Source of the DNA: Melghirimyces thermohalophilus
Lineage (GTDB): Bacteria; Bacillota; Bacilli; Thermoactinomycetales; DSM-45169
Direction: 5' to 3'
DNA: 64,000 nt
Assembly (NCBI RefSeq): GCF_900102685.1
Contig: NZ_FMZA01000014.1
Location: 31,526 to 95,525, forward strand
The notes under the pieces are model-generated. The model worked only from the letters and a program-made list of their open reading frames with translations, ran no database searches and had not been told where the DNA came from. Shown in pieces: positions 16,527-25,628 of the stretch (position 1 is its first letter; each line of letters begins with the position of its first letter). The translations under genes were made by a program, and so were the position numbers.

Positions 16527-17067
16527 GCTGATCGCTCAGGTGGTCGGGGAGGTTTCCACCGTTCTCAACCGGATCGATCGCCATGAGGCAGAAACATTTG
16601 CTCGCGAACTGCTAAGAGCGGAACGTATCTTTGTTCTGGGCGAGGGACGATCCGGGCTAATGGGAAAAGCTTTTGCTATGCGCCTGATGCACGCCGGATG
16701 GACCGTTTATGTGGTTGGTGAGACCATCACCCCCTCGATCAAGCCCGGTGATTTGTTGATCGCACTGTCGGGCTCAGGTAATACCTCTTCCGTCTTCGAG
16801 GCGGCAGAAAAGGGAAAAAAAGCCGGGGCCAACCTGTTATCGATCACCACCCAGCCTGATTCGAAAATTGGCCGCATCAGCGATGGAACACTGACGGTTC
16901 CGGCGACGACCAAATATCGTCGCAAAGAGGAACCCGACACCATCCAACCCCTGGGCAATCAATTTGACCAAAGCCTCCACCTCCTATTGGACGCTCTGAT
17001 CATCTACGCCATCGGCGACCGACAGACCAACAGCGACATGGTCCAACGCCATGGCAACCTGAAATAA
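16510..17067 (+). CDS. hxlB: 6-phospho-3-hexuloisomerase
   Basis: This 185-residue SIS-domain isomerase has IFVLGEGRSGLMGKAFAMRL (residues 40-59), the sugar-phosphate loop ALSGSGNTSSV near residue 84, and the C-terminal NQFDQSLHLLLDA characteristic of PHI. It interconverts 3-hexulose 6-phosphate and fructose 6-phosphate. It is the last gene of the LacI-TRAP-kinase-HPS-PHI operon and is followed by a clear intrinsic terminator. Together with HPS it can feed products into central sugar metabolism or detoxify formaldehyde. AGGAGG at 16499 precedes the ATG. Confidence 0.9.
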   Translation: MPTIDKLIAQVVGEVSTVLNRIDRHEAETFARELLRAERIFVLGEGRSGLMGKAFAMRLMHAGWTVYVVGETITPSIKPGDLLIALSGSGNTSSVFEAAEKGKKAGANLLSITTQPDSKIGRISDGTLTVPATTKYRRKEEPDTIQPLGNQFDQSLHLLLDALIIYAIGDRQTNSDMVQRHGNLK

Positions 17068-17090
17068 CTTAAAAGGCTGGTTCAGTTCGT

Positions 17091-17127
17091 AAAACCCACC
17101 GCATGCACACGCACACGGTGGGTTTAC
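17091..17127 (+). terminator. Intrinsic terminator of the TRAP-HPS-PHI operon
   Basis: AAACCCACCG (17092-17101) pairs with CGGTGGGTTT (17116-17125), a 10-bp perfect stem followed by a short T-rich tract. Confidence 0.75.
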
Positions 17128-17224
17128 TTCTTGCTGATGTGTCGTACGGTTAGAGTGAGGCTTGTGTGAGAGCAAGTAAAATGAACCCAAGATTTTAGAC
17201 ACAAAAAAAGGAGATATTAAAGAT

Positions 17225-17341
17225 ATGAAACGAAAAAGGTATACAGCTGGAAATCTTGAAGGAAGAAAAACGATGAGCCAGATTCACATGATGGACCACT
17301 GTCTATTATCTGCGAACGGGAAACCGCTAAGAAATCAATAA
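17225..17341 (+). CDS. Short ORF of unknown function (38 residues)
   Basis: ATG at 17225 follows AAAGGAGATATTAAAG, a good ribosome binding site. The product starts MKRKRYTAGNLEGRKTMSQ and has no recognised domain. It lies at the left edge of a low-GC segment, directly upstream of the serine hydrolase gene. It may be a leader peptide or the broken start of a transferred gene. Confidence 0.3.
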   Translation: MKRKRYTAGNLEGRKTMSQIHMMDHCLLSANGKPLRNQ

Positions 17342-17361
17342 CATTAGAATGGAGTAATATC

Positions 17362-18819
17362 ATGTGTAAAAAAATAGGTTTTATTTTTCTACTAATGATC
17401 ATTATTTTGGTTCAACGATGGAATGTACCTCTATCAGCTCAGGCTGCTGAATCCTTTGATACAGAAGATGTTGATGAATATGTTACGAATTATATCGAAA
17501 CAAACGGACTGCCTGGAGCAGCCATTGTAGTCGTAAAGGATGGGAAAGTGCTATATGAAAAAGGATTTGGTCATGATTCTAACGGAAAACCACTGACGGA
17601 AAAGTCTAAACTCGGTATAGCTTCTGGTACAAAGCCATTTACTGCATTCGCTGTTCTACAACTGGTTGATGAAGGAAAAATTGAACTGGACAACCCTATT
17701 GTAAATTATCTTCCGGAACTAACACTGGATGATGTACGGTGGAAACAGGTGACTGTACGTCAACTGTTGAGTCACACATCCGGGCTACCGAATCCTACCA
17801 TTGTAGCCCCAGCCAATACGCTAAAAGAAGGTGTAGAACGCCTTCATGGTTGGAAACTACAATCTAATCCTGGAAAAAAACATTTTTATAGTAATGCAAA
17901 CTACTGGATTTTAGCTTATTTGGTAGAACGAGTTAGTGGTATGAAGTTTAATGACTACCTAACACAAAAGGTATTTTTACCACTCGGAATGAATGACTCC
18001 ATCTCAGCAGTTAACTCTGGAGATACGGTAAAAGAATTTGGTATACCTCGAGGATATGTCACGTTATATGGTACAGCAATGCCATGGACAGAGATGGAAC
18101 AAATGTTCAGTGGTGCAGGAAGTATCTTTACGACAGCCAGTGATATGGGAAAATGGCTTTCTATGCATACCAACGAGGGGGAAAATGAAAAAGGAGAACA
18201 AATATTATCCCAAGAACTACTGAAAGAGTCTTATTCGCCACAACCTGGAAGTGAAAAATATGGGCTTGGCTGGTCGCTTAGCTCTCCAAATATTAAACCA
18301 GCGTCTATTTCTCATAGCGGTTCAATATCTACTTTCCAATCTCAACAAGATATCATTCCAAGTAGTGGCTATGCAGTTGCGGTTTTACTCAATAGTTTTA
18401 CCCCTACATTTGAACATGCATATGAGATTAGTTCGGGAATCCTCCAATTGACTGAAGGAAATGAACCAGAAATTAAAGCTCCTGTACCCACAATCGTTGA
18501 TTGTACACTTGGTCTTATGACAGTGATTTACTTGATTTTAGGAATCAGGGGAATCATCCGAAGTAAAAAATGGTCGAACAAACGTAAATATCATTCCGCC
18601 TGGAGATTCTGTCTAAAGTTACTTCCGCAATTGATTCCAGTCGTGGGAATCGGATGGCTATTCTTCGTTGTTCCGACACTGCAGAATAATAGCTCTACGA
18701 TTAAAGACGCATTTGGTATTTTCCCAGCTGCGATGCTCTTATTGGCAATTATTTTCATTATTGGAATTGTTATTGTGATTATGAGGGTCTATTACCGAAT
18801 AATGTTAAATAGAAATTGA
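17362..18819 (+). CDS. Membrane-anchored class C beta-lactamase-family serine hydrolase
   Basis: This 485-residue protein has an N-terminal signal segment (residues 5-28) and a penicillin-binding-protein-like hydrolase domain. The nucleophile motif is Ser88-Gly-Thr-Lys91, the second motif Tyr176-Ser-Asn178, and an HSG triad occurs in SHSGSISTF near residue 316. About three membrane helices follow in residues 375-480. This PbpE/YfeW-like architecture usually acts on cell-wall or D-amino-acid peptides outside the cell, not necessarily on antibiotics. Base composition is clearly more AT-rich than in the flanking genes, a sign of horizontal transfer. ATG 17362 follows TGGAGTAATATC. Confidence 0.83.
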   Translation: MCKKIGFIFLLMIIILVQRWNVPLSAQAAESFDTEDVDEYVTNYIETNGLPGAAIVVVKDGKVLYEKGFGHDSNGKPLTEKSKLGIASGTKPFTAFAVLQLVDEGKIELDNPIVNYLPELTLDDVRWKQVTVRQLLSHTSGLPNPTIVAPANTLKEGVERLHGWKLQSNPGKKHFYSNANYWILAYLVERVSGMKFNDYLTQKVFLPLGMNDSISAVNSGDTVKEFGIPRGYVTLYGTAMPWTEMEQMFSGAGSIFTTASDMGKWLSMHTNEGENEKGEQILSQELLKESYSPQPGSEKYGLGWSLSSPNIKPASISHSGSISTFQSQQDIIPSSGYAVAVLLNSFTPTFEHAYEISSGILQLTEGNEPEIKAPVPTIVDCTLGLMTVIYLILGIRGIIRSKKWSNKRKYHSAWRFCLKLLPQLIPVVGIGWLFFVVPTLQNNSSTIKDAFGIFPAAMLLLAIIFIIGIVIVIMRVYYRIMLNRN

Positions 18820-18927
18820 AACGTAGAAAGACCATTCAACATGTTTGAGTGCATCGCGGGACGAATGTGAAAGCGAATTTGCTGCAACTAGTATTGAAAA
18901 TCAGTAAGTAAAATGGAGGATACTAAA

Positions 18928-19074
18928 ATGAGATATGACTTCATTTGGACCAAAGGTGAAGACCTAATATGGAATAACACCTTTGATTTAAAGCCCATTC
19001 ATCGTATCCACATCGGGGCATCCCGGAGCCGCTGGGAAACTCCGGTTCCCCTCTTCTCGAATTCGACCGGCTGA
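18928..19074 (+). pseudogene. Truncated ORF at the low-GC/high-GC junction
   Basis: A frame starts with ATG 18928 behind GGAGG and encodes MRYDFIWTKGEDLIWNN. At about 18985 the DNA abruptly becomes GC-rich and the protein continues as low-complexity text to a stop at 19074. This looks like the N-terminus of an AT-rich gene cut by a rearrangement and fused to native sequence. The original family is unknown. Confidence 0.45.
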
Positions 19075-19119
19075 TGAGACCCCACTGCCCCGCGATCCGT
19101 ACTTCGTTCAGTGAAAACA

Positions 19120-20187
19120 TCACCTGGGTTGGGCCACGATCCCGTTGTGAACCTTGATGATGCCATGACGCAAAATGTCAAATCCGTTTTCGTAGAGATA
19201 CAGACCCATCTGCCGGATATTCATCAGTTCGCGATAGGTGTAGTTCATCACATCGGCCATGATCTTGTAATAGAGACGGGATTTCAGCTGATCCCGCGGT
19301 GTCGTCAGAATGGCGTACCCGCCCGGTTTCAAAAACCGGCGATGCCAGTCGATCGCTTCCGGTTTGTGTTTATCGGGGAAATGTTCCAATAGACCCACAC
19401 TGAGAACCACATCAAACTCTTGGCCAAAGGAGAGATTGCGAATATCATCGACGATATAGTGGATGTTCATCTGCTCCTTATACCAGACACCAGGCCCGCC
19501 GGTGCTCGGATTGCTCCCCAAAAACGGATAAGTTTCCGGGAAGCTTCCGTACCGGTCCGTCTTACAAAAGGCATCGTAATCGACAAGCACAACCTCCCCG
19601 CCGGGATACATGGCGGAAAGCTGCATCGCCTCATATCCTTCCGCTGCTCCCAGAAACAGAATACGCGGCTTTTCCAGATCCAAGCCCTGAAACAACGCCC
19701 GCTTCCCCCGCGGATCCCAGACTCCGTCTTCCACCCGCTGGACGTAATTCCACAGGGACAATTTCAGATAATCGCTCAATCCCGTTTTAACCTCCGACCA
19801 GCGGAATCGGGCCAGGTGTTGCTTCAGGCTGTGTTTGGTTTCTCTGAGTTCATGGGGAACATCCTTGACGAACCACTCGTGAAAGGAACGGTTGAAGTGC
19901 TCCCATGAAGTTTTGACCGACATCTCCTGACCGGCCTCCGCTTTCCACCTCTTCCATCCTTTTGCCATATCGTCCACCTGATAAGGTTTGCCGATCTCTT
20001 TCCATTGAAGCAAAGACCAGTCTTTCACCTGATCCACCTCGATAAAACGATCCAGTTCCGCGGGATGGGGGTTACGCAGTTCCACCCGGTAACTGGGAGT
20101 CAATTCCGTCCTCCCAATATCCGCCTCCGTATAGGGAAATTTGGTTTCCGTTTCGCGATCGAGAGAAGGTTCCAGGCTTACCGGCAT
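19120..20187 (-). CDS. Class I SAM-dependent methyltransferase
   Basis: This 355-residue protein has a C-terminal Rossmann methyltransferase domain: motif I is RILFLGAAEGYEAMQL (from about residue 185), an acidic VVLVDYD follows, and motif IV is FDVVLSVGLLEHF near residue 270. The N-terminal 170 residues are of unknown function, rich in charged and aromatic residues. The start at 20187 is preferred since AAAGGAG lies 9 bases upstream; a GTG at 20208 overlaps that site. Substrate is unknown. It stands alone between a low-GC insert and the rpsN terminator. Confidence 0.75.
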   Translation of the reverse strand: MPVSLEPSLDRETETKFPYTEADIGRTELTPSYRVELRNPHPAELDRFIEVDQVKDWSLLQWKEIGKPYQVDDMAKGWKRWKAEAGQEMSVKTSWEHFNRSFHEWFVKDVPHELRETKHSLKQHLARFRWSEVKTGLSDYLKLSLWNYVQRVEDGVWDPRGKRALFQGLDLEKPRILFLGAAEGYEAMQLSAMYPGGEVVLVDYDAFCKTDRYGSFPETYPFLGSNPSTGGPGVWYKEQMNIHYIVDDIRNLSFGQEFDVVLSVGLLEHFPDKHKPEAIDWHRRFLKPGGYAILTTPRDQLKSRLYYKIMADVMNYTYRELMNIRQMGLYLYENGFDILRHGIIKVHNGIVAQPR

Positions 20188-20284
20188 CGATTGATGCTCC
20201 TTTCTCACGGTTTCTTTATCAGTTTATTCTGTAAACCCTCCTTCTTTCCCTTCCATTTAAGTGAGATATGGTCATGGGCCATAC

Positions 20285-20312
20285 AAAAAAGCGGGAGAGG
20301 CCTCTCTCCCGC
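20285..20312 (-). terminator. Intrinsic terminator downstream of rpsN
   Basis: On the minus strand GCGGGAGAG and CTCTCCCGC form a perfect stem, followed by TTTTTT. Confidence 0.8.
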
Positions 20313-20333
20313 TTCATGATCCCGTCCATATGA

Positions 20334-20519
20334 TTACCAGCTCGCTTTTTTCAGCCCCGGAATCCTCCCTTGGTGAGCCAACTCACGGAGGCAGATCCGA
20401 CACAGGGCAAACTTCCGGTACACGCCGTGTGGGCGCCCGCACCGTTTGCAACGGTTGACCTGACGCACTCGAAATTTCGGTCGACGATTGGCTTTCACAA
20501 CCTGTGATTTTTTGGCCAA
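20334..20519 (-). CDS. rpsN: 30S ribosomal protein S14, zinc-binding type
   Basis: This 61-residue protein has the type Z S14 layout with two CxxC pairs, CKRC and CRIC, separated by 12 residues, forming a zinc knuckle. [16 protein letters not shown] and [18 protein letters not shown] are typical termini. S14 binds 16S rRNA in the head of the small subunit. The gene is isolated: it has its own leader and terminator, whereas S14 normally lies in the spc ribosomal operon. It may be a second copy or the only one relocated. AGGAGG sits in front of the ATG. Confidence 0.93.
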   Translation of the reverse strand: MAKKSQVVKANRRPKFRVRQVNRCKRCGRPHGVYRKFALCRICLRELAHQGRIPGLKKASW

Positions 20520-20924
20520 CAGGTTTCCTCCTTTCTGATCTACTTTTTTATATCAATGAGACTTTATTTTTACATTTAATTTAATTATTGTATAACATAA
20601 ATAGGGGAAAATCAAGAGATCCCCGATTGGGTCCGAATGCAGAGGAGATAACAGCTGCGATAGGTTTTATACCCGTTGGCATCACCGTAAGGTTCCGGCA
20701 GCTGATAAAACAATGGAAATGTCTCTATATGGCTCACCTGCATGATCGTCCCTTCTTCCACACGCGAATCATTCGCTTTCTTTGCAATCTTAGGCCCTTC
20801 GCTCCAGCCAGCTCATATCTTTCATGCTTCAGTGCCAACTCAGTGGAAACGGACGAGATGGTCCTTTAACGGTCGATCTATCTCAACGTATCCTCTCCTA
20901 ATACCGCTCCCCTATACCTTGACC
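20520..20924. other. Intergenic region without a supported gene
   Basis: The part next to rpsN is AT-rich and probably contains its promoter (TATAAC-like boxes near 20590). The remainder to 20924 has only implausible ORFs. No RNA gene was recognised. Confidence 0.35.
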
Positions 20925-20949
20925 AAAAACGACCGGCCCGAGGCCGGTC
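20925..20949 (-). terminator. Intrinsic terminator
   Basis: GACCGGCC and GGCCGGTC form a tight hairpin read on the minus strand and followed by GTTTTTGG. It ends the gene at 20960-21421. Confidence 0.75.
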
Positions 20950-20959
20950 GTTACACCCA

Positions 20960-21421
20960 TCAATATTTATATTTTCCGTTCACATTTAGGACATGATCCA
21001 AAAAAGAGTCCACCGGATTTGGCAGCTTCTGTTCCGCCCTTCGTAGGTGCCGCCGCATTTGGGTCTTTAACCATCTCAACTCGTCTTTCTCTTCTTTTAA
21101 CCCCATTTCCTCATCTAACATACCTAACAACCAACTGTAGGAGCTAACTTGTTCCTCCAGGGCTTCCAGCAAGATGCGCTGCTTCTCCGTCTGATCCACT
21201 TCCCCTAGGCGGTGATCCTCTCCTGATCTTCCCGTTTCCTGCTTGAGACGTTCCAGCAGCCACCCCATCATTCGACTCCCGTCGATCAGGGTTTGTCGGA
21301 GCATCCGATACTCTTTATCGTATTGGGGGTCATCCAGCAGCCAGGCGATCTGTTGCATGGAAGCGTTCACACCTTTTAATACCGTCAGCAACCGAAACTG
21401 TTCTTCCTGTTTCTCTGTCAT
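20960..21421 (-). CDS. Hypothetical helical protein
   Basis: This 153-residue protein is highly charged and predicted almost entirely helical, with coiled-coil-like heptads (LLEALEEQVSSYSWLLGMLD, then KEEKDELRWLKTQM). There is no signal peptide or membrane segment, and I recognise no family. It is monocistronic, with AAGGAGG upstream (somewhat long spacing to ATG 21421) and a terminator directly after. Confidence 0.65.
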   Translation of the reverse strand: MTEKQEEQFRLLTVLKGVNASMQQIAWLLDDPQYDKEYRMLRQTLIDGSRMMGWLLERLKQETGRSGEDHRLGEVDQTEKQRILLEALEEQVSSYSWLLGMLDEEMGLKEEKDELRWLKTQMRRHLRRAEQKLPNPVDSFLDHVLNVNGKYKY

Positions 21422-21611
21422 CCCAATTGGATATCCTCCTTTTCCCCCTACCCACTTTCTCTGTAACCATTATGACATATTTTTTGTGAAAGCGCTTTAT
21501 CAACTATTGCCATTGGAAATGATGCAATTTTGCGTTCGCAAGATTACATCATGATTCCGGCATAGGGAACGCCGCCTTCCTTTTTCTCCGGGAAGACGAC
21601 GTTTTTGTGCA

Positions 21612-22736
21612 CTACATTGTCACTACCAGGCGGGCCGCTTCTCCGCGGGCCAGCCGGTCAAATCCTTCGTTGATCGCTTCCAGGGGCAGGGTATCAGTTA
21701 ACAACCGATCCACCGGCAGCCGTCCCTGCTTATACAACTGAATCATACGGGGCAAGTCCCGTTTGGGGATACAACTTCCGATATAGGAACCCTTGATCGT
21801 CCGTTCCTCGGCAGCCAACGTCACCTGGGGAATCGAAAACTCGTCCTTGGGATGAGGCAGCCCGGAAGTGACCGTCATCCCGCCTCGACGGGTGATCCGG
21901 TAGGCGGTTTGCATTGCCGGAACCACCCCCGCTGTTTCAAAGGCGTACTCTACTCCGCCCTCGGTGACGGAACGGATCTGTTGCACCGCATCCGCCTCAG
22001 CGGCATTCACCCCATCCGTTGCTCCCAGGGATTTGGCCAGCTCCAACTTGCTCGGGTTAACATCGACGGCGACGATTTGCCGGGCGCCGGCCACCACCGC
22101 TCCCAAAAGGGCGCTGAGGCCCACGCCTCCCAGGCCTACGATTGCCACACTGCTGCCGGCCGGAACCCGGGCGGTATTGATGACCGCTCCCACTCCGGTC
22201 ATCACCGCGCAGCCGAAAAGAGCCACCTGGGGAAAAGGGATCTCCCGATCCACCGGGATCAGGGAGTGCTGATCGATCACCGCGTAGTCAGCAAAGCCGG
22301 ACACCCCAAGGTGATGGTTTATCACCGTCCCGTCCTTTTTCAGTCGGCGTGCTCCGCTGAGAAGCACCCCTTGGTTATTGGCCTCCGCTCCGGGTTCACA
22401 TAAGGCGGGACGACCCTCCCGACAGGGGGCACAATCGCCGCAGCTGGGAACAAAGGCACAAACCACGTGGTCACCCGGTTCCAATCCTGATACGCCGTTC
22501 CCTGTCTCCACCACCTCCCCAGCAGCCTCATGACCGATGGCCATCGGAGTGGGACGGGGCCGGCTCCCGTTAATCACTGATAGATCGGAGTGGCAGAGCC
22601 CGGCGGCCCGAATCCGAACCAACACCTCTCCCGGGCCCGGCGGAGCCAATTCCAACTCTTCGACCCTCAAGGGCCGGCTCTCGCTGTAGGGAGCCGGCAG
22701 TGCCATCTCGTAAAGAACAGCTGCACGTGTCTTCAT
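21612..22736 (-). CDS. Zinc-dependent alcohol dehydrogenase (class III-like MDR)
   Basis: This 374-residue medium-chain dehydrogenase has catalytic zinc ligands in AGLCHSDLS and GHEAAG, a structural-zinc cysteine cluster (CGDCAPCREGRPALC, near residues 97-111) and the NAD-binding loop GLGGVGLSALLG near residue 192. It resembles glutathione/thiol-type or aryl alcohol dehydrogenases. The exact substrate is unknown. The start at 22736 follows AGGAGG; the longer frame to 22784 lacks a ribosome binding site. A decayed catalase lies upstream in the opposite orientation. Confidence 0.85.
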   Translation of the reverse strand: MKTRAAVLYEMALPAPYSESRPLRVEELELAPPGPGEVLVRIRAAGLCHSDLSVINGSRPRPTPMAIGHEAAGEVVETGNGVSGLEPGDHVVCAFVPSCGDCAPCREGRPALCEPGAEANNQGVLLSGARRLKKDGTVINHHLGVSGFADYAVIDQHSLIPVDREIPFPQVALFGCAVMTGVGAVINTARVPAGSSVAIVGLGGVGLSALLGAVVAGARQIVAVDVNPSKLELAKSLGATDGVNAAEADAVQQIRSVTEGGVEYAFETAGVVPAMQTAYRITRRGGMTVTSGLPHPKDEFSIPQVTLAAEERTIKGSYIGSCIPKRDLPRMIQLYKQGRLPVDRLLTDTLPLEAINEGFDRLARGEAARLVVTM

Positions 22737-23090
22737 CCATCCACCTCCTAACTGATATCTCGTATAGCGTATCACGTTTTCCACACTATTGAGACAAGAA
22801 ACCCCGTTTTTTATACCGCCGAGACCTGCAAAGAGGGGAGACTGAGCTCGTGGAAGCCGCCTCGGGAGGTAGCCGGTTTCTGGATAAGATCGGGCGTGAG
22901 CCTCTCTTCGCTCGGGTCAACCTCTTACGCGTGGGAAATCCCCATCTTCCGCCATACGGGGTACCCGGGAACATCGCCTCCTTTGTGCCGACCGGGGGGA
23001 TCGGTTCTCTTAAAACGCTTCAGTAACGTGCTGCCTGCCCGGAGTTTGAGGTCGGACTCTTTCGCAGGAAGACTTCGTCAACGGAGCGCC

Positions 23091-23516
23091 CAGATGGCCG
23101 ATCACGTCGATCTGGCTCCCGGCCAAAATCCCCATGTCCATTACGAGCCCTCCTCGTTGGACGAGCTAAAAGAAGCGCAACCCTCCGGAGAGGAACATAC
23201 CCCCCTTAGTCCAGGGCCACCTCGTGCGCCAAAGCATCGAGCGACGTAGCGATTACAAGCAGGCGGGCATGACCTACCGTGCCCTGGATGATTGGGAACG
23301 GATCGATCTGATTGAAAACCGGGTCAACGGTTTGAAGGGATACCGGCGACACACTCAGGAACGGATGATCGATCATCCGTTCCTGAGTGTGATCCTGATT
23401 ACGGCCGTCGGGTGGCCGAAGGTTTGGGCATCCATCGAGCAACCGGAAAAACCGCCTCCATCCGGGGAACCATCGGCAACACGGATTCAAGCGGTGCCGT
23501 GGAGGATGCGGAGTGA
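23091..23516 (+). pseudogene. Catalase, decayed C-terminal region
   Basis: Several frames together read like the C-terminal third of a heme catalase: ADHVDLAPGQNPHVHYEPSS, then in another frame SDYKQAGMTYRALDDWERID and TQERMIDH, and in a third DPDYGRRVAEGLGIHRATG to the stop at 23516. Normal catalases have the corresponding order xYEPNS, then DxxQAGxxYRxL, then DxxYGxRVAxGLG. At least two frameshifts separate the pieces, and heme-binding N-terminal parts are missing or unrecognisable between 22800 and 23090. A terminator follows. This is a dead gene. Confidence 0.7.
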
Positions 23517-23554
23517 ATGGGTCACCCTTCCCAGCCTTACTGACAAACACCTAT

Positions 23555-23586
23555 ACCCCCTTGAATAACAGCAAGGGGGGTGTTTT
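23555..23586 (+). terminator. Intrinsic terminator after the catalase remnant
   Basis: CCCCCTTG and CAAGGGGGG form a stem around AATAACAG, followed by TGTTTTG. Confidence 0.65.
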
Positions 23587-23714
23587 GATGCAAAAAATAA
23601 CCCCATCAGGGGGTGATGGGGCAGTGACTTGAACTGGGAAAAGGTGAGCAGGAAATTTAAGGCGGGAGGAAGAGCCGATTCTTTCCTGCTCTTTCGATAG
23701 ATTGCCCGGAGAGG

Positions 23715-25628
23715 CTAAAGGATATGCGATTTATAATGGTTCACATATTTGTTGCGATAGTGGGAAAGAGCGACTAACGGCCACACATAGCGGTAGCTGT
23801 GATAATGAATATAGAATTGGCCGGCCAAACCGGCTCCGGTGGGATACCGCATCCGCCAATCCTGTTTGTCCGCCATCCCCAGGAGAGCCCCCACACCAGC
23901 CTCGATTTCCGGAGTAGGCTGATCGTGCCAAGTGATCAAGGCATCCAAGGCCCAGGCTGTTTGAGAGGGGGTACTGGCTTTTAAGGGAATGTAAGTACGC
24001 TCGATATCACTCCGGCACGACTCACCCCAACCCCCGTCTTCGTTTTGAACCGATTGCAGCCACTGAATCCCTTTTTGCACGGCGGGGTATGAGCGGGGGA
24101 TGCCAGCAGCGGCCAGCCCGGTTAAAGCAGCCCAAGTTCCGTAGATGTAGGTGACTCCCCATCGGCCGAACCAGCAACCTTCCTGCTCCTGGTTCCGTTC
24201 CAAAAAGCGAACGGCGCGAGCCACCGTTGGATGATTCCATTTCCAACCCAATTCCGTACCGACAAATGCCAAACAACGGCTCGTCAAATCATTGGTAGAG
24301 GGATCAGTCCATACGGTGTGAGCATCATCAAAGGGCAAGAGACGGCGGGGCCAAGCTTTATCGGTATTTTTTTCAAAGGCGGACCAGCCTCCGTCCCGAT
24401 TTTGCATGGACAACAACCATCCGACTCCCCGAGACCAACTTCCGCCCCATGCGGCGGGGTGACAACGATAGGAGGGGGCCATGGCTCGGAGGACGGCGGC
24501 GGTATCGTCCAAATCGGGATTCATAGTATTGATATCGGAAAACCCCCAGCCTCCAGGGGGCACACCCGGATTTCGCAAAGACCAGTCGGCCAGACGGGTA
24601 TGCTGGCGCTGAAGGAGATAACCGAGTCCCTGTCGGATCGCGGGATGTTGCGGCCCACACCCCGCCTGTTGCAACGCATAGGTGGTCAACGCCGTATCCC
24701 ACAAGTTGGATGTGGTCTCTTGCAGATGCCAACCGTGCTTCACCGGGTAGAGGAAGCTCTCCAGTCCCCCCATCGCCTGCCGCAGGACGGGGTGATTTTT
24801 GGAGTAACCCATCCCCATCAGACCAAACATCATCAAAAAGGTGGTGCTGAAATAACTGTACAAGGTTCCGTCCGTCTCCCGCCGGTGTAATAAAAAACGT
24901 TCCCCTCGCTGAAGCGCTCTTTTTTTCAGCAGACCCTCCCGCTCCCGCAGCCGAGCCAACCCCAGATCGATCTCCCGCTGAAAATCTTCCATCCCCTTGA
25001 TCGCCGAGGAACGGGATGCTTTCTCCCCCATCCAATCGGAGAAGTCGAGAGACGGACCCGGAAGATCCACCGAAAAACGGCGGTTGGAGGCTAATAAAAT
25101 GGGAGCAACATGAACCCGGGTAAACCCGACAAAATCGAAGAAGTTGATCGGAAACCACCATGGGAGCAGCAAGAACTCCGCCGGAACACCCGGGTGATGC
25201 GACCAGTCATAGTGGTTGATCAAGGTGAGCATCACCTTGGTCAGGGAGCCGGCCTGATGAATCCCTCCTCTGGAGCGAACAAACTGACGCGCATTGTTGA
25301 CGATCGGGTCATTCGGTTGCACCACCCCAGCATAGAGCAAGCCTACGATCGACTCGATCGTGGCGGACAAATTCCCCTCTTTTTCATCATGGAACAGTTT
25401 CCACGTACCGTCGCCGTTGCCGATGGAACGGATCCGTTCCGCCATCTGTTGAAGGGCTTCCGGCTCTTTTCCGTATAAGCGATACAGCAAAATCATATAG
25501 GCATCGGTCATCGGACCGCTTTCAAAGCAGAAGGACCAGCGACCGTCCCCGCCCTGTCGAGATAGCAACAACCGGGTGAGCCGATCCACTTCCCTCTCCA
25601 CCCCATCCCGATGTTGACCCATCACCAT
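23715..25628 (-). CDS. sqhC: Sporulenol synthase (squalene-hopene cyclase family)
   Basis: This 637-residue terpene cyclase has the catalytic DLDDTA motif at residues 372-377 and several QW repeats (for example QNRDGGWSAF and QNEDGGWGES). The N-terminal RWSFCFESGPMTDAYMILLYRL closely resembles Bacillus subtilis SqhC, which cyclises tetraprenyl-beta-curcumene to sporulenol in spores. The start at 25628 is chosen for AAAGGGGGAGGG upstream; the longer frame to 25805 has no ribosome binding site. It is monocistronic. It implies an endospore-forming host making C35 sesquarterpenes. Squalene-hopene cyclase activity is the alternative. Confidence 0.9.
   Translation of the reverse strand: MVMGQHRDGVEREVDRLTRLLLSRQGGDGRWSFCFESGPMTDAYMILLYRLYGKEPEALQQMAERIRSIGNGDGTWKLFHDEKEGNLSATIESIVGLLYAGVVQPNDPIVNNARQFVRSRGGIHQAGSLTKVMLTLINHYDWSHHPGVPAEFLLLPWWFPINFFDFVGFTRVHVAPILLASNRRFSVDLPGPSLDFSDWMGEKASRSSAIKGMEDFQREIDLGLARLREREGLLKKRALQRGERFLLHRRETDGTLYSYFSTTFLMMFGLMGMGYSKNHPVLRQAMGGLESFLYPVKHGWHLQETTSNLWDTALTTYALQQAGCGPQHPAIRQGLGYLLQRQHTRLADWSLRNPGVPPGGWGFSDINTMNPDLDDTAAVLRAMAPSYRCHPAAWGGSWSRGVGWLLSMQNRDGGWSAFEKNTDKAWPRRLLPFDDAHTVWTDPSTNDLTSRCLAFVGTELGWKWNHPTVARAVRFLERNQEQEGCWFGRWGVTYIYGTWAALTGLAAAGIPRSYPAVQKGIQWLQSVQNEDGGWGESCRSDIERTYIPLKASTPSQTAWALDALITWHDQPTPEIEAGVGALLGMADKQDWRMRYPTGAGLAGQFYIHYHSYRYVWPLVALSHYRNKYVNHYKSHIL

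Noticed and set aside
17225..17402. Possible riboswitch or leader in front of the serine hydrolase
   Set aside because: No conserved riboswitch core or terminator/antiterminator pair could be recognised; only a short ORF is present.
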